From positions 1 to 64,000 of the forward strand of contig JAGDYV010000022.1 of NCBI GenBank assembly GCA_049116495.1: a stretch of DNA of 64,000 nt, written 5' to 3'. The position numbers and the translations under genes are program-made. Position 1 is the stretch's first letter. Each line of letters starts with the position of its first letter. This document shows positions 47,416 to 56,188 of this stretch, piece after piece. This DNA comes from CAJQQK01 sp049116495. Its GTDB lineage: Bacteria; Pseudomonadota; Alphaproteobacteria; Rhizobiales; Hyphomicrobiaceae. The notes beneath the pieces are model-generated. The model was not told the DNA's origin. It did not search any database and saw only the letters and a program-made list of their open reading frames with translations.

Positions 47416-48401
47416 TGGCGCAGCGCCTTCTTAACTGCCGCCACGATGCCTTCGCTGCTTGGCAGCGCCGCGCGCTCGAGGTGGCGTGCATAGGGGATAG
47501 GGGTTTCGGCAGTGCAGACGCGCTCAACAGGCGCGTCGAGATCGAAGAACGCACCTTCCATGATCTGTGCGCTGATTTCACCGGCGAGACTCCCCGTCCG
47601 CCAACCCTCATCGACGATCACGGCACGATGCGTCCGCTGAACGGAATCCAGCACGGTTGGCATATCGAGGGGCCTGAGCGATCTAAGGTCGATCACCTCG
47701 CAAGATATCTGATCCTCTTGTAGTTGGTTTGCAGCATCGAGCGCCTTCGACAAACTGCCACCATACGTGATGACGCTTGCATCCCTTCCCTCTCGGCGCA
47801 CGATGGCACGGTCGATGTCCACGGCATAGCTGTCAGCAACAGGGATTTCCGCTGTCATGTTGTAGAGCAAAGCATGCTCAAACATGATCACCGGGTCTGG
47901 ATCATCGAGCGCGGTCGCCAGCATACCGCGTGCGTCCGCGACCGTGGCAGGCGCCACGACGCGAATGCCGGGCACGTGCGCATACCAGTTCTCCAAACTG
48001 TGCGAGTGCTGGGCTGCAAGCTGACGGCCGGCGCCGGTGGCCATGCGGATAACCAACGGCACCGAGAACTGGCCGCCTGACATGTGCCGCAACGTAGCGG
48101 CGTTGTTGACGATCTGGTCGATACACAACAGGCTGAAGTTGACGGTCATGACTTCGACGATCGGCCGCATCCCACCCAGCGCTGCGCCTATTCCAGCACC
48201 AGTGAACCCGGATTCGGAAAGTGGCGTATCGCGGATACGCGCTTCGCCAAACTCATCGATCAAACCCTTCGAGCAGGCATAGGTGCCGCCGTAAAGACCG
48301 ACGTCTTCGCCCATCAGAAGTACGCGTTCGTCGGTCATCAACGCCTCACGCATGGCCTCACGAACGGCGTCACGATAGCTGATCATTCGTGTTTCGGTCA
48401 T
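47412..48401 (-). CDS. 2-oxoacid dehydrogenase E1 component, beta subunit
   Basis: A 329-residue beta subunit beginning MTETRMISYRDAVREAMREA, overlapping the E1 alpha stop by 4 bp (ATG at 48401; the upstream frame to 48470 has no such fit). Family signatures: RVLLMGEDVGLYGG, IRDTPLSESGFTGAGIGAAL, YGGSLSKALDAANQL. It forms the alpha2beta2 E1 that decarboxylates a 2-oxo acid on thiamine diphosphate. The type most resembles acetoin/pyruvate dehydrogenase rather than branched-chain enzymes, but I cannot fix the substrate. Confidence 0.92.
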   Translation of the reverse strand: MTETRMISYRDAVREAMREALMTDERVLLMGEDVGLYGGTYACSKGLIDEFGEARIRDTPLSESGFTGAGIGAALGGMRPIVEVMTVNFSLLCIDQIVNNAATLRHMSGGQFSVPLVIRMATGAGRQLAAQHSHSLENWYAHVPGIRVVAPATVADARGMLATALDDPDPVIMFEHALLYNMTAEIPVADSYAVDIDRAIVRREGRDASVITYGGSLSKALDAANQLQEDQISCEVIDLRSLRPLDMPTVLDSVQRTHRAVIVDEGWRTGSLAGEISAQIMEGAFFDLDAPVERVCTAETPIPYARHLERAALPSSEGIVAAVKKALRQ

Positions 48402-49408
48402 CGTCCGGCTCCAACGGCAACGACACGCGACGTCATGACGTCCCGGGCCAGATCCTCGACCGGTTCCCACGGCGCATCCTCGGCAAAGGCCACCGCGTCA
48501 CTGATCACTCGCTCAGCTTCGGCTTCCAGAGCATCGTAGTCAGCGTCGGATAGGAGTTGCCGCTCGGCAGTCCAAGCCTTGAAGGAGACCAGTGGGCCGC
48601 GCTTCTTCCAGGCGTCAACCTCGGCCTTGTCGCGATAGAGTTCGGGATCAAACATCGAGTGGGCGCGGAAGCGATAGGTGTTGCTTTCGATGAACTGCGG
48701 CCCCTCGCCGGCTCGGATCTTCCGCGTTGCTGTCCTCGCAGCTTCCTCGACGGCGAGGACGTCCATGCCGTCGATCTCCTCGGCAGGAATACCATAGCTG
48801 CGCGCATGGGTATGTATTTCCGTGACAGATTCCGATCGCGCCAGTGACGTCCCCATTGCATAGCCGTTGTTCTCGCAAACAAACAGAACTGGCAATTTCC
48901 ACAATGCAGCTAGATTAAGGGACTCGTGGAATTCTCCCTCTGCCGCAGCGCCTTCACCGAATAGGCAGCATGTAACGCGAGGACGCCCCTGCATCTTGTC
49001 TGCAAGCGCCAAACCGACCGCGAGCGGCAGGCCGCCACCGACGATAGCGAAGCCGCCATAGAACCGATGCGCCGCATCGCAGATGTGCATCGAGCCGCCG
49101 CGGCCACGGCTTGAGCCGGATGCCTTGCCATACATCTCGGCCATTACGGCACCTGGATCGAGGCCACGGGCTAGCGCGTGACCATGCTCGCGGTAGGTTG
49201 CGACAATGGCGTCTTCCGACTCAAGTGCCTGCATGAGCCCGACGGCGTTTGCTTCCTCGCCAATGTAGAGATGCAGGAAACCGCGAATCTTCTCGACGCT
49301 GTAGAGTTCGGCACACTTTTCTTCAAACCGACGGATCAGGATGATCTGACGCGCGAGTTCCAGGAGATGATCGCGCCCGATGTCAACGCTATCGTATGAT
49401 GTCTTCAT
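48398..49408 (-). CDS. 2-oxoacid dehydrogenase E1 component, alpha subunit
   Basis: A 336-residue alpha subunit with the thiamine diphosphate motif region LFGEGAAAEGEFHESLNLAA and FVCENNGYAMGTS, and the phosphorylation-loop region SNTYRFRAHSMFDPELYRDK. It opens MKTSYDSVDIGRDHLLELA. The ATG at 49408 overlaps the stop of the ligase gene by 4 bp. With the beta subunit it forms E1. Confidence 0.92.
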   Translation of the reverse strand: MKTSYDSVDIGRDHLLELARQIILIRRFEEKCAELYSVEKIRGFLHLYIGEEANAVGLMQALESEDAIVATYREHGHALARGLDPGAVMAEMYGKASGSSRGRGGSMHICDAAHRFYGGFAIVGGGLPLAVGLALADKMQGRPRVTCCLFGEGAAAEGEFHESLNLAALWKLPVLFVCENNGYAMGTSLARSESVTEIHTHARSYGIPAEEIDGMDVLAVEEAARTATRKIRAGEGPQFIESNTYRFRAHSMFDPELYRDKAEVDAWKKRGPLVSFKAWTAERQLLSDADYDALEAEAERVISDAVAFAEDAPWEPVEDLARDVMTSRVVAVGAGR

Positions 49409-51153
49409 TGCGTGCCTCTCTCTAGCGTTGAGAGATCACCTTCGGGCAGCCCCAATTCATGCGCTTTCAACAGCCGGCGCATGATTTTTCCGGATCGCGT
49501 CTTGGGAAGGTCATCACGGAAATCGATCTGGCGTGGCGCCACCGCCGGTCCCAGCCGCTTGCGCGCATGCGCCATCAGATCGCGCCGCAACGGGTCGCTC
49601 GGTTCGTGTCCCGGTCTCAGGGCAACGAACGCTTTGACGACTTCCATCGCGACAGGATCGGGAATGCCGATGACGGCGGCTTCCGCGACAGCCGGATGCT
49701 CCATCAGGATGCTCTCGACTTCAAAAGGACCGATCAGATGGCCGGCGCTCTTGATAACGTCATCAGCGCGGCCAACGAACCAGTAGTATCCATCACTATC
49801 CCGTCGGGCGAGATCACCTGTCATATACCAGTCGCCAACGAAGCATTTCTCATAACGTGCCTGTTCATGCAGATAACCTCTGAACATCGACGGCCAACTG
49901 CACTTCAGTGCCAACTCGCCCTCGACGTCGGGCGTATCGATAATCTCGAAGCGCTCTCCGTCTTGACGAACGACGGCGGCTTCGACGCCCGGAATGGGCC
50001 GGCCCATTGAACCTGGTTTGATCGCCATTTCGGCGTAGTTGGCGATCATGATGCCGCCTGTCTCCGACTGCCACCAATTGTCGTGGATCGGTAGCCCGAG
50101 GACATCCTGTCCCCACACGACGGCTTCCGGGTTAAGCGGCTCACCCACGCTGGAAATGAAACGTATATGCGAGAGGTCATAAGATTTGGGTAGCGCGTCG
50201 CCGGCCTTCATGAGCATGCGAATTGCGGTTGGCGCGGTGTACCAGACGTTCACCTTCTGCTCAGCCAATACCGCATACCAGCGCGCTGCGTCGAACTCCT
50301 GCTCATCGGAGAGCAAGGTACAGCCGATTGTGAGCGGGGCGATAATGCCATATGACGTGCCCGTCACCCAGCCCGGATCGGCAGTGCACCAGAAGATGTC
50401 ATCCTCACGCAGATCCAGTGCGGACTGAGCTGTGGCGAAATGCGTTACGACGGCCTCATGAACATGCATCGCACCTTTCGGCTTACCGGTCGTGCCGGAA
50501 GTGAAATGCAGCGTCGCAAGGTCATCGCAGCGCGTCATGGCAGCCTCAAAGGTCGCATCGCCGTCGGCGAGCAAATCGTGGAACGAGTGGCCCTGCGCAC
50601 TACTATCGGTCAGAATGACGTGCTCGAGACTGGGTAGCTGATCACGAACAGGTGCGATCTTGCGCCGATACAGCCGCTCGGTAGTGACCAAGACCTTGGC
50701 CTGCGCGATTTCCATTCGCGACTTTGCTGGCTCGGGGCCGAAAGCCGAAAAAAGCGGACAGAAAACCGCGCCGAGTTTCCAAGTTCCAAGTGCCGCGACA
50801 TAGAGCTCCGGAACGCGACCGAGCAAACTGAATACGACATCGCCTTTTTGGAGGCCAAGGCCTTGCAAGGCACTGGCAAACTGGCCCGATTGCCGCGAAA
50901 GGTCCTGGTAGGTGAGACGGCGCTCGCGACCACTTCTTGGCAGCCAAAGCAGCGCCGTCTTGTCACCAAGACCTCGGCGCACCTGGGCATCGACGGCTAC
51001 GTCTGCGATGTTGATCGTGTCAGTCTGTCTTCCGCTCGCTAATTCACTTCGCACGTCACGCCAGGTGAAAGCGCCGCAAGTTTTTTCGTAGTTATCCAGA
51101 TTGGTTCCCGAGGCGACCCGATCCTGTGGTTTTTCGATTTTCGGCATTTCCAT
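49405..51153 (-). CDS. Acyl-CoA synthetase (acetyl-CoA synthetase-like)
   Basis: A 582-residue AMP-forming ligase (ANL superfamily). ATG at 51153 with GCAGGAG 7 bases upstream is the start; frames upstream run into the FNR-type box and are not used. Core motifs: LHFTSGTTGKPKGAMHVHE (A3), WWQSETGGIM (A5), YMTGDLARRDSDGYYW (A7) and PKTRSGKIMRRLLKA (A10 Lys). It activates acetate or another short acyl acid as acyl-AMP and transfers it to CoA; in this operon it could equally load the downstream ACP. First gene of the five-gene unit. Confidence 0.93.
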   Translation of the reverse strand: MEMPKIEKPQDRVASGTNLDNYEKTCGAFTWRDVRSELASGRQTDTINIADVAVDAQVRRGLGDKTALLWLPRSGRERRLTYQDLSRQSGQFASALQGLGLQKGDVVFSLLGRVPELYVAALGTWKLGAVFCPLFSAFGPEPAKSRMEIAQAKVLVTTERLYRRKIAPVRDQLPSLEHVILTDSSAQGHSFHDLLADGDATFEAAMTRCDDLATLHFTSGTTGKPKGAMHVHEAVVTHFATAQSALDLREDDIFWCTADPGWVTGTSYGIIAPLTIGCTLLSDEQEFDAARWYAVLAEQKVNVWYTAPTAIRMLMKAGDALPKSYDLSHIRFISSVGEPLNPEAVVWGQDVLGLPIHDNWWQSETGGIMIANYAEMAIKPGSMGRPIPGVEAAVVRQDGERFEIIDTPDVEGELALKCSWPSMFRGYLHEQARYEKCFVGDWYMTGDLARRDSDGYYWFVGRADDVIKSAGHLIGPFEVESILMEHPAVAEAAVIGIPDPVAMEVVKAFVALRPGHEPSDPLRRDLMAHARKRLGPAVAPRQIDFRDDLPKTRSGKIMRRLLKAHELGLPEGDLSTLERGTQ

Positions 51154-51208
51154 GACCGACTCCTGCCCCCGGAGTAGAAACTGTAAGGCAGTGGTTCGCG
51201 CTTCATCA

Positions 51209-51222
51209 TTGATGCCGATCAA
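51209..51222 (-). promoter_or_regulatory. Perfect FNR/FixK box upstream of the dehydrogenase-ACP operon
   Basis: TTGATGCCGATCAA has all ten conserved bases (TTGAT-N4-ATCAA). Its centre is about 62 bp before the ligase start codon, consistent with a class II activator site at -41.5 and a ~20-base leader. It implies low-oxygen activation of the whole five-gene operon. Confidence 0.7.
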
Positions 51223-51433
51223 TGTGTAACCTAATGGTCGGTTGGAACCTCATCATGCGAAATTTGCTCATTCGATCAAAATAATGGTCGTTGAGGCGCT
51301 CTGCGCCGTATTAACGGAGTCAGCGGAAGCCGGACGCTACAGAAAAAGTCAGCAGGAGCAGGATCGACTGCTCAGAGTTCGATTGAAGGCCCCAAAGATC
51401 GAGACTCTTTGGCGTTACTGAGAGGAGCAAGGT

Positions 51434-52267
51434 ATGACTCGCCAGAGGTGCCAGCCAAGACGCACACGGCTTGAGAATTATGAGATGTACGAAGTTCCGC
51501 TTATCTCGGCGCCGCAGTGTCGAGCATTGTTGGCGCACCTTCCGATCGCATCCGGTCACCGGCTTCTGGACGTTGCGTGCGGTGCAGGCGTTGTCGCACG
51601 AGAGGCCGCCTACATGGTCGGAACGAAAGGCACAATTATAGGTCTTGATTTAAATGAAGAAATGCTGCGCGCCGCCCGGCGAAATGCGCCAACGAGCAGT
51701 GCAGAGCTGGAATGGCGGCATGGAGATGCACAACACCTTCCATTTCCAGACAACCATTTCGACATCGTCGTGTGCCAGCAGGGCTTACAATTCTTTGAGG
51801 AAAAGCTTTCTGCATTGTCGGAAATGCGTCGAGTCCTTGAACCAGAAGGATGGGTAGGCTTGTGCGTTTGGCGCGGAATTGTAGAAAGTCCACTTCATCA
51901 CGCAGCTGCAAAGGCGTTTGTGCGGCACGTTGACAAAAAAACCGCAGCGTTGCTCCACACACCGTTTTTCTTTGATGATGCCGACGCACTAAACTCGTTG
52001 ATGTCCAGTGCGGGTTTCGCCGGGATCGAAATCTGGGCCGCCGTCGAAACGATCCTCATTCCAGAGCCCGAGACAGCCGTACCTGCTCTCCTCGCGAGCA
52101 GCCCCGCGGGGCCGATGTTTGCGGGATTGAATGGTAAAACTCATACTGCGATAATCGTTGAGGTTCTGGCAGCGCTTGAACCGTACCATACGGGAGATAC
52201 CCTTGCAGTGCCGCAAGGGGCCTACCTCGCCTTGGCGCAAAAGCCACCCGGTCTGTCTAGCAATTGA
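51434..52267 (+). CDS. Class I SAM-dependent methyltransferase
   Basis: A 277-residue methyltransferase with AGAGGAGC ribosome binding site. Motif I is LLDVACGAGVVAREAA, the acidic residue for the SAM ribose is in IIGLDLNEEMLRAARR, motif II region is WRHGDAQHLPFPDNHFDIVV, typical of the UbiE/Methyltransf_11 type. C-terminal domain LLASSPAGPMFAGL is characteristic of a subgroup with phospholipid or quinone relatives but no substrate can be named. Single gene, divergent from the dehydrogenase operon. Confidence 0.88.
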   Translation: MTRQRCQPRRTRLENYEMYEVPLISAPQCRALLAHLPIASGHRLLDVACGAGVVAREAAYMVGTKGTIIGLDLNEEMLRAARRNAPTSSAELEWRHGDAQHLPFPDNHFDIVVCQQGLQFFEEKLSALSEMRRVLEPEGWVGLCVWRGIVESPLHHAAAKAFVRHVDKKTAALLHTPFFFDDADALNSLMSSAGFAGIEIWAAVETILIPEPETAVPALLASSPAGPMFAGLNGKTHTAIIVEVLAALEPYHTGDTLAVPQGAYLALAQKPPGLSSN

Positions 52268-52293
52268 TTGATGTGCGCCTGGCCTGATCAAGT

Positions 52294-52687
52294 GTGACCA
52301 AGAGCAAACAGATTGACCATTTCGACCAACGACCCGGCGAAATTCGCTTGCCATTCGATCCGGCAGAGATTGCAGGGGACGCAACCGTGATCTTCATCGG
52401 TCGCGTCCGGTCGCCCTGGCGCACAAGGGCTGAATGTCCAAGAAACATCGCGCAAGCGAGGGACCTTATCGTCGCAATGCCCACGGCATCGTTCGCAACC
52501 GGCGGAAGTGTTTAGCTTGCGCTCTCCCGCCCGACCCAATCCAATAGCTGCAGCAACCGTTCGTGTCTTGGACATCGGCGCGCCAAGTGGCACGGTAACA
52601 ATCGATGCGATCGATTGTGTTGATGGGACACCGTTACTCGATGTCAAGCCGTGGCTGGAGATCGCTGACGTGCCACATTACCCCTAA
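52294..52687 (+). pseudogene. trmO: trmO (tRNA m6t6A methyltransferase) with internal deletion and frameshift
   Basis: The two ends of a TrmO/YaeB-type protein are clear: IFIGRVRSPWRTRAECPRNI at the start, and SLRSPARPNPIAAATVRVLD, then IDAIDCVDGTPLLDVKPWLE at the end. Between QARD (~52470) and LIVAMPT about forty residues, including the SAM-contacting strand, are missing, and the frame changes near 52510. TrmO methylates N6-threonylcarbamoyl-adenosine in tRNA; this copy is not functional. Confidence 0.82.
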
Positions 52688-52926
52688 CATGGTGGCTCGC
52701 GGTTGGATTATGTCGGTATGTATTGGCGTCACGTGCGCTGCAAAGCGATGGTCGAGAAAATATGAAGGAGCCATCATGGCGAAGCAGAACGGTCCTTTGT
52801 GGAAACCTCTGTAAATGCGGGTAACTTCATGAACCATGCATCAATCGATTGACAACTGCTGCGTATCGCGCAATGCAGCATTCGACAGCGAACCCCTACA
52901 TCAGCACTAAGAATTCACGGATATCA

Positions 52927-53127
52927 ATGCAGAAGTTTCTCATTGTTTTCGGCTTGATACTTGTCGCGCTCGGCGTGCTTTGGCCGCTGGTCACCAAGCT
53001 TGACCTCGGGCGCCTTCCTGGCGATATCGTGATCGAACGCGATGGCTTCCGGTTCCATCTTCCGCTTGCCACATCGTTGCTTACCAGCGTCGTTCTGTCT
53101 CTTATCCTTTGGTTGTTAAATCGATAG
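52927..53127 (+). CDS. DUF2905 small membrane protein
   Basis: A 66-residue protein with two membrane helices (KFLIVFGLILVALGVLWPLV and PLATSLLTSVVLSLILWLLN) around the conserved cytoplasmic loop LGRLPGDIVIERDGFRFHLP. This matches DUF2905 in length and motif. Function unknown. The start at 52927 follows a weak ACGGA. Confidence 0.9.
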   Translation: MQKFLIVFGLILVALGVLWPLVTKLDLGRLPGDIVIERDGFRFHLPLATSLLTSVVLSLILWLLNR

Positions 53128-53325
53128 CCGTCGCAGCATGTCAGCCAACTCGTCGGTAGCAACGAACCCGGTGCTTGCAGCAAAGCATCCGATCCGTCGC
53201 TAACCATGCTCCCGGACGCGACTGGCACCAACTCTGAAGATCGGAAAAGCTAAGCAGAACCATGATCGACGGCCTTGGCGGTTCCAGCAAGTTCTGGGGA
53301 TTAGCCAAGCGTAGGTGCCCGTTCT

Positions 53326-54186
53326 ATGCATTCTCTCGAAAATAAGACTGCCGAAGCCGATGGTGCCCGCGCATTCCAATTGTTCTGCACGCCGACACTG
53401 TCGAGCCATCGCACGAAAGACCACGATAGCCTTGTCGAACGTGCCCGCTATCATCTCCGGTCAGCCGAGAGCTGCCGCCTCAAGACTTCCATTTGCGAAA
53501 TCGAAACCCACCGCTTTTTGCCGGACACCGAGCCTAAAGCAGACGTTCTACTGGTTCACGGCTGGACGGGAGAGGCCGCCTTCATGGGGGCGTTCGCCGA
53601 ACGCCTGAGACGAGGCGGCTACCGGGCGGTGTTGATGGATATGCCTGCGCACGGCGAAAGTGAGGGCTCCGAGGCAACGCTTTTCGAGTGCGCCCAAGCC
53701 ATTCTGGAGGTTGCCGAGGCTATGGCGCCGGTCCGCTTTGCCTTAGGTCATTCGATCGGCGCACTGGCACTGCTCACTGTTGGCGAAGGTCACTATCCAC
53801 TACCTCGTAGCTATCCGTTCGAGGCCTACGTCCTCATCTCCATGCCCGACGCGTTCGGCGATGTGACGCTGGAATTCGGGCAGGCGTTGCGTTTGAGCCC
53901 AGCAGCGCAGCACGCTTTCGAGCGCCGCCTTGAGGCAATTGCCGGACGCTCGATTTCCGATTTTTCAGGCACCGCCCTGCTCAACGCGGTCAATCGTCCC
54001 GCCCTGCTCATGCATTCTCGAGATGACACCGAGGTGCCGTTCACATGCAGCGAAAGTATGGTTGCTGCGTCTGCGGCGGCCTCAATGAAGGCGTTTGACG
54101 GTCTTGGCCATCGCGCGATACTCTACACGCCGCCGGTCATGCGGGCCGCCCTGAACTTCATCGATGCGCACTTGAACCGCGGTTAG
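53326..54186 (+). CDS. Alpha/beta hydrolase
   Basis: A 286-residue hydrolase with no signal peptide. Oxyanion region VLLVHGWTGEAAF, nucleophile elbow ALGHSIGALAL (Ser), acid in MHSRDDTEVPF and His in DGLGHRAIL, so the triad is intact. The lid is the segment LRLSPAAQHAFERRLEAIAG. Substrate unknown; fatty acyl ester or thioester hydrolysis is possible. It lies just before the convergent FNT channel gene. Confidence 0.88.
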   Translation: MHSLENKTAEADGARAFQLFCTPTLSSHRTKDHDSLVERARYHLRSAESCRLKTSICEIETHRFLPDTEPKADVLLVHGWTGEAAFMGAFAERLRRGGYRAVLMDMPAHGESEGSEATLFECAQAILEVAEAMAPVRFALGHSIGALALLTVGEGHYPLPRSYPFEAYVLISMPDAFGDVTLEFGQALRLSPAAQHAFERRLEAIAGRSISDFSGTALLNAVNRPALLMHSRDDTEVPFTCSESMVAASAAASMKAFDGLGHRAILYTPPVMRAALNFIDAHLNRG

Positions 54187-54285
54187 TGTCGGCGTTCAAC
54201 CAGCGTCAATGCCACGACGCCGATGACGACAAGAAGCACGGGGACCTCGCATGTTGTCGTAGAGCTTTCATGTGGAGCTCAGTCC

Positions 54286-55170
54286 TCACAGGTTCGAGCG
54301 CCTTTGGCGCAGATAGACGAGCCAGTACACGGCGCCGACCATGAGGCTGCCGCCGATCAAGTTCCCGATGGTGGCAACGATGATGTTATGAGCCGCCGCA
54401 GTAAGCGTAACCGCAGCGTAGTCATCAGCCGCTTGTCCAATGGCTGACCAGAACTCAACCGAGGCGCCAGCCTTGATCCCGAGGGCATACGGCAGAAAGT
54501 AGAGATTGGCGATCGAATGCTCAAAGCCCGCGGCAACGAACGCCGTAACCGGCGGAACGATCACCATGACCTTGTCGGTTGTGCTGCGCGCGCCGAAAGA
54601 CATCCACACGGCGAGGCAGACCAGGACGTTGCAGAGGAGCGCGAGGAAGAAAAGCTCGACGGTCGGCAAAGCGACTTTGGCATTGGCGATCGATAGTGCC
54701 GCTTGTCCGACCGCACCGCCGGCAAAACTGTGTTGGCCAGACAGGAAGACGAGAAGCGCGGTGCCAACAGCCCCGATCATGTTACCGACATAGACGAGGG
54801 CCCAGGCACGCAGCAAGGAATACAGCGTGATGCGCCGGCTGGCGCATGCCACGATCATCAGCGAGTCCCCGGTGAACAACTCTGCGCCGCCGACAATCAC
54901 GAGAATGAGGCCAAGTGAAAAGACCAACCCGCCGAGAAGTCTTGTGACCCCCCAAGGCAGATCACTAGCCCCCGTGGCGACAACCGTCATAAACATCGCC
55001 CCGAGCGCGATAAAGGCACCAGCCAGGATACCGAGAACCAAAAGAGCAAGCGCATCGCGGCCGGCTTTGGTCGTTCCAGCCGCCTCACATGCCAGCGCCA
55101 TGTCTTGAGGCATCAGGCTATCGATTGCGCCGCGCCAGGATTGTCCGGTTGTCGCCTCGTTCATCCGCAT
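54286..55170 (-). CDS. Formate/nitrite transporter (FNT family)
   Basis: A 294-residue pentameric channel protein with six membrane helices. The conserved central His is in FEHSIANLYFLP and the GDSLMIVACASRRIT and FLALLCNVLVCLAVW segments match the family. The start is chosen at 55170 (MRMNEATTGQ); an in-frame ATG further out lies at 55212. Such channels carry formate, nitrite or hydrosulfide in microaerobic and anaerobic metabolism, in line with the CoA-transferase and low-oxygen boxes nearby. Confidence 0.9.
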   Translation of the reverse strand: MRMNEATTGQSWRGAIDSLMPQDMALACEAAGTTKAGRDALALLVLGILAGAFIALGAMFMTVVATGASDLPWGVTRLLGGLVFSLGLILVIVGGAELFTGDSLMIVACASRRITLYSLLRAWALVYVGNMIGAVGTALLVFLSGQHSFAGGAVGQAALSIANAKVALPTVELFFLALLCNVLVCLAVWMSFGARSTTDKVMVIVPPVTAFVAAGFEHSIANLYFLPYALGIKAGASVEFWSAIGQAADDYAAVTLTAAAHNIIVATIGNLIGGSLMVGAVYWLVYLRQRRSNL

Positions 55171-55350
55171 TCCAGCTCGTACTTCGCTACTTTTCGCAAT
55201 GGCTCTCGCCAATTGAACCCGTTCCCCGTCAACGTCCCTGAGACAGCTTGCTGCGAATCACGAACGGAGGAATTTGAGATCATCGTCGCCATTGTTGAGC
55301 GAAGATGAAATCGAAATCCAGGCCGCAATCATCTGCCGGACAACGTGCCT

Positions 55351-55656
55351 CTAGAATCTTCTTCCCGCGCGGCATGGACGCGCCCGAGCCCGGCAACGTT
55401 CGCGGCCGCGATAGGACCAACAGCCATAGCTTTTATTTCGCGATCGCCACCATTTGTTATAGCGTCGCCCATAACGCCTTCGGGCTTTGCGTTTCCAAGC
55501 AACTCGTGCGCTTCTACGCGCTCCTATAAAGGTCCGCCGCCAGGGTCCAAGTGCAGAGATACTGGCTCTTTTGCAGACCCTCGCTTCCGCAGAAGTCGCT
55601 TCAAATGAAACAAGTGAAACGGCGACAATCGCGATCGCTGCCAATTTTCCAATCAT
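55351..55656 (-). CDS. Small secreted Arg-rich protein
   Basis: A 101-residue protein with a signal peptide (AAIAIVAVSLVSFEATSAEA) followed by ARVCKRASISALG and a very basic region (RRYGRRYNKWWRSRNKSYGC) ending RARPCRAGRRF. The two Cys pairs could form disulfides. The GAGGG ribosome binding site supports the start. Similar small basic exported proteins occur in rhizobia; function unknown. An FNR-like box lies 119 bp upstream. Confidence 0.65.
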   Translation of the reverse strand: MIGKLAAIAIVAVSLVSFEATSAEARVCKRASISALGPWRRTFIGARRSARVAWKRKARRRYGRRYNKWWRSRNKSYGCWSYRGRERCRARARPCRAGRRF

Positions 55657-56188
55657 GGTAACCCTCTAGTGTTTGCACTGCCTCTACCCAGGCAGCAAAC
55701 GTCTGCTTAACGACGTCCATCATCTTTTCTGAACGTGCTGCGCCACACAGTGAGAGACAGTCAGATTGTCGACTTTGACTTTGATCAATACGGGAGACAA
55801 CAAACAGCCGCATCGGCCATCACGAAATGCGACACCGAGGATGACCGAGGAACAGTTGTGCAATCGGTCTCATTCGGATGCGATTGAATGTCTTCCAACG
55901 GCCTCAATTCAACGATCAAGCAACCAACACGCTTCGACGTTTGGTTGCTCATTGGCCTCAAGCGGCTGTCCTACTGACGACAGGATCGCGTCTGTTTTGC
56001 AAGTAGAGTAAGCGGATTGAGCTGTAGCCCTCGCTTTTGCAGCGCCTAGCACCCTGGCTCTCTCTAACAACGTGTTCGCCTGCAAGTGTCATTCGTATCG
56101 ACATCGCCTTTGCGGCATCATAGTTTCTCAGATGACTGTCCACGATCTTCGTGGAGGCTTTTCCCAGCCAACCAAAGGGGAGGTCGCC
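55657..56188. other. Intergenic region between small secreted protein and CoA-transferase
   Basis: A 530-bp interval with the FNR-like box at 55775 and no supportable gene; a plus-strand frame (55766-56011) lacks motifs. Confidence 0.5.
55775..55788. promoter_or_regulatory. FNR/FixK-like box (one mismatch)
   Basis: TTGACTTTGATCAA matches TTGAT-N4-ATCAA except C for T at position 5 and fits the TTG-N8-CAA core of FixK2 sites. It is 125 bp (centre) before the small secreted gene and about 407 bp before the CoA-transferase start, so its target is uncertain. Confidence 0.45.
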
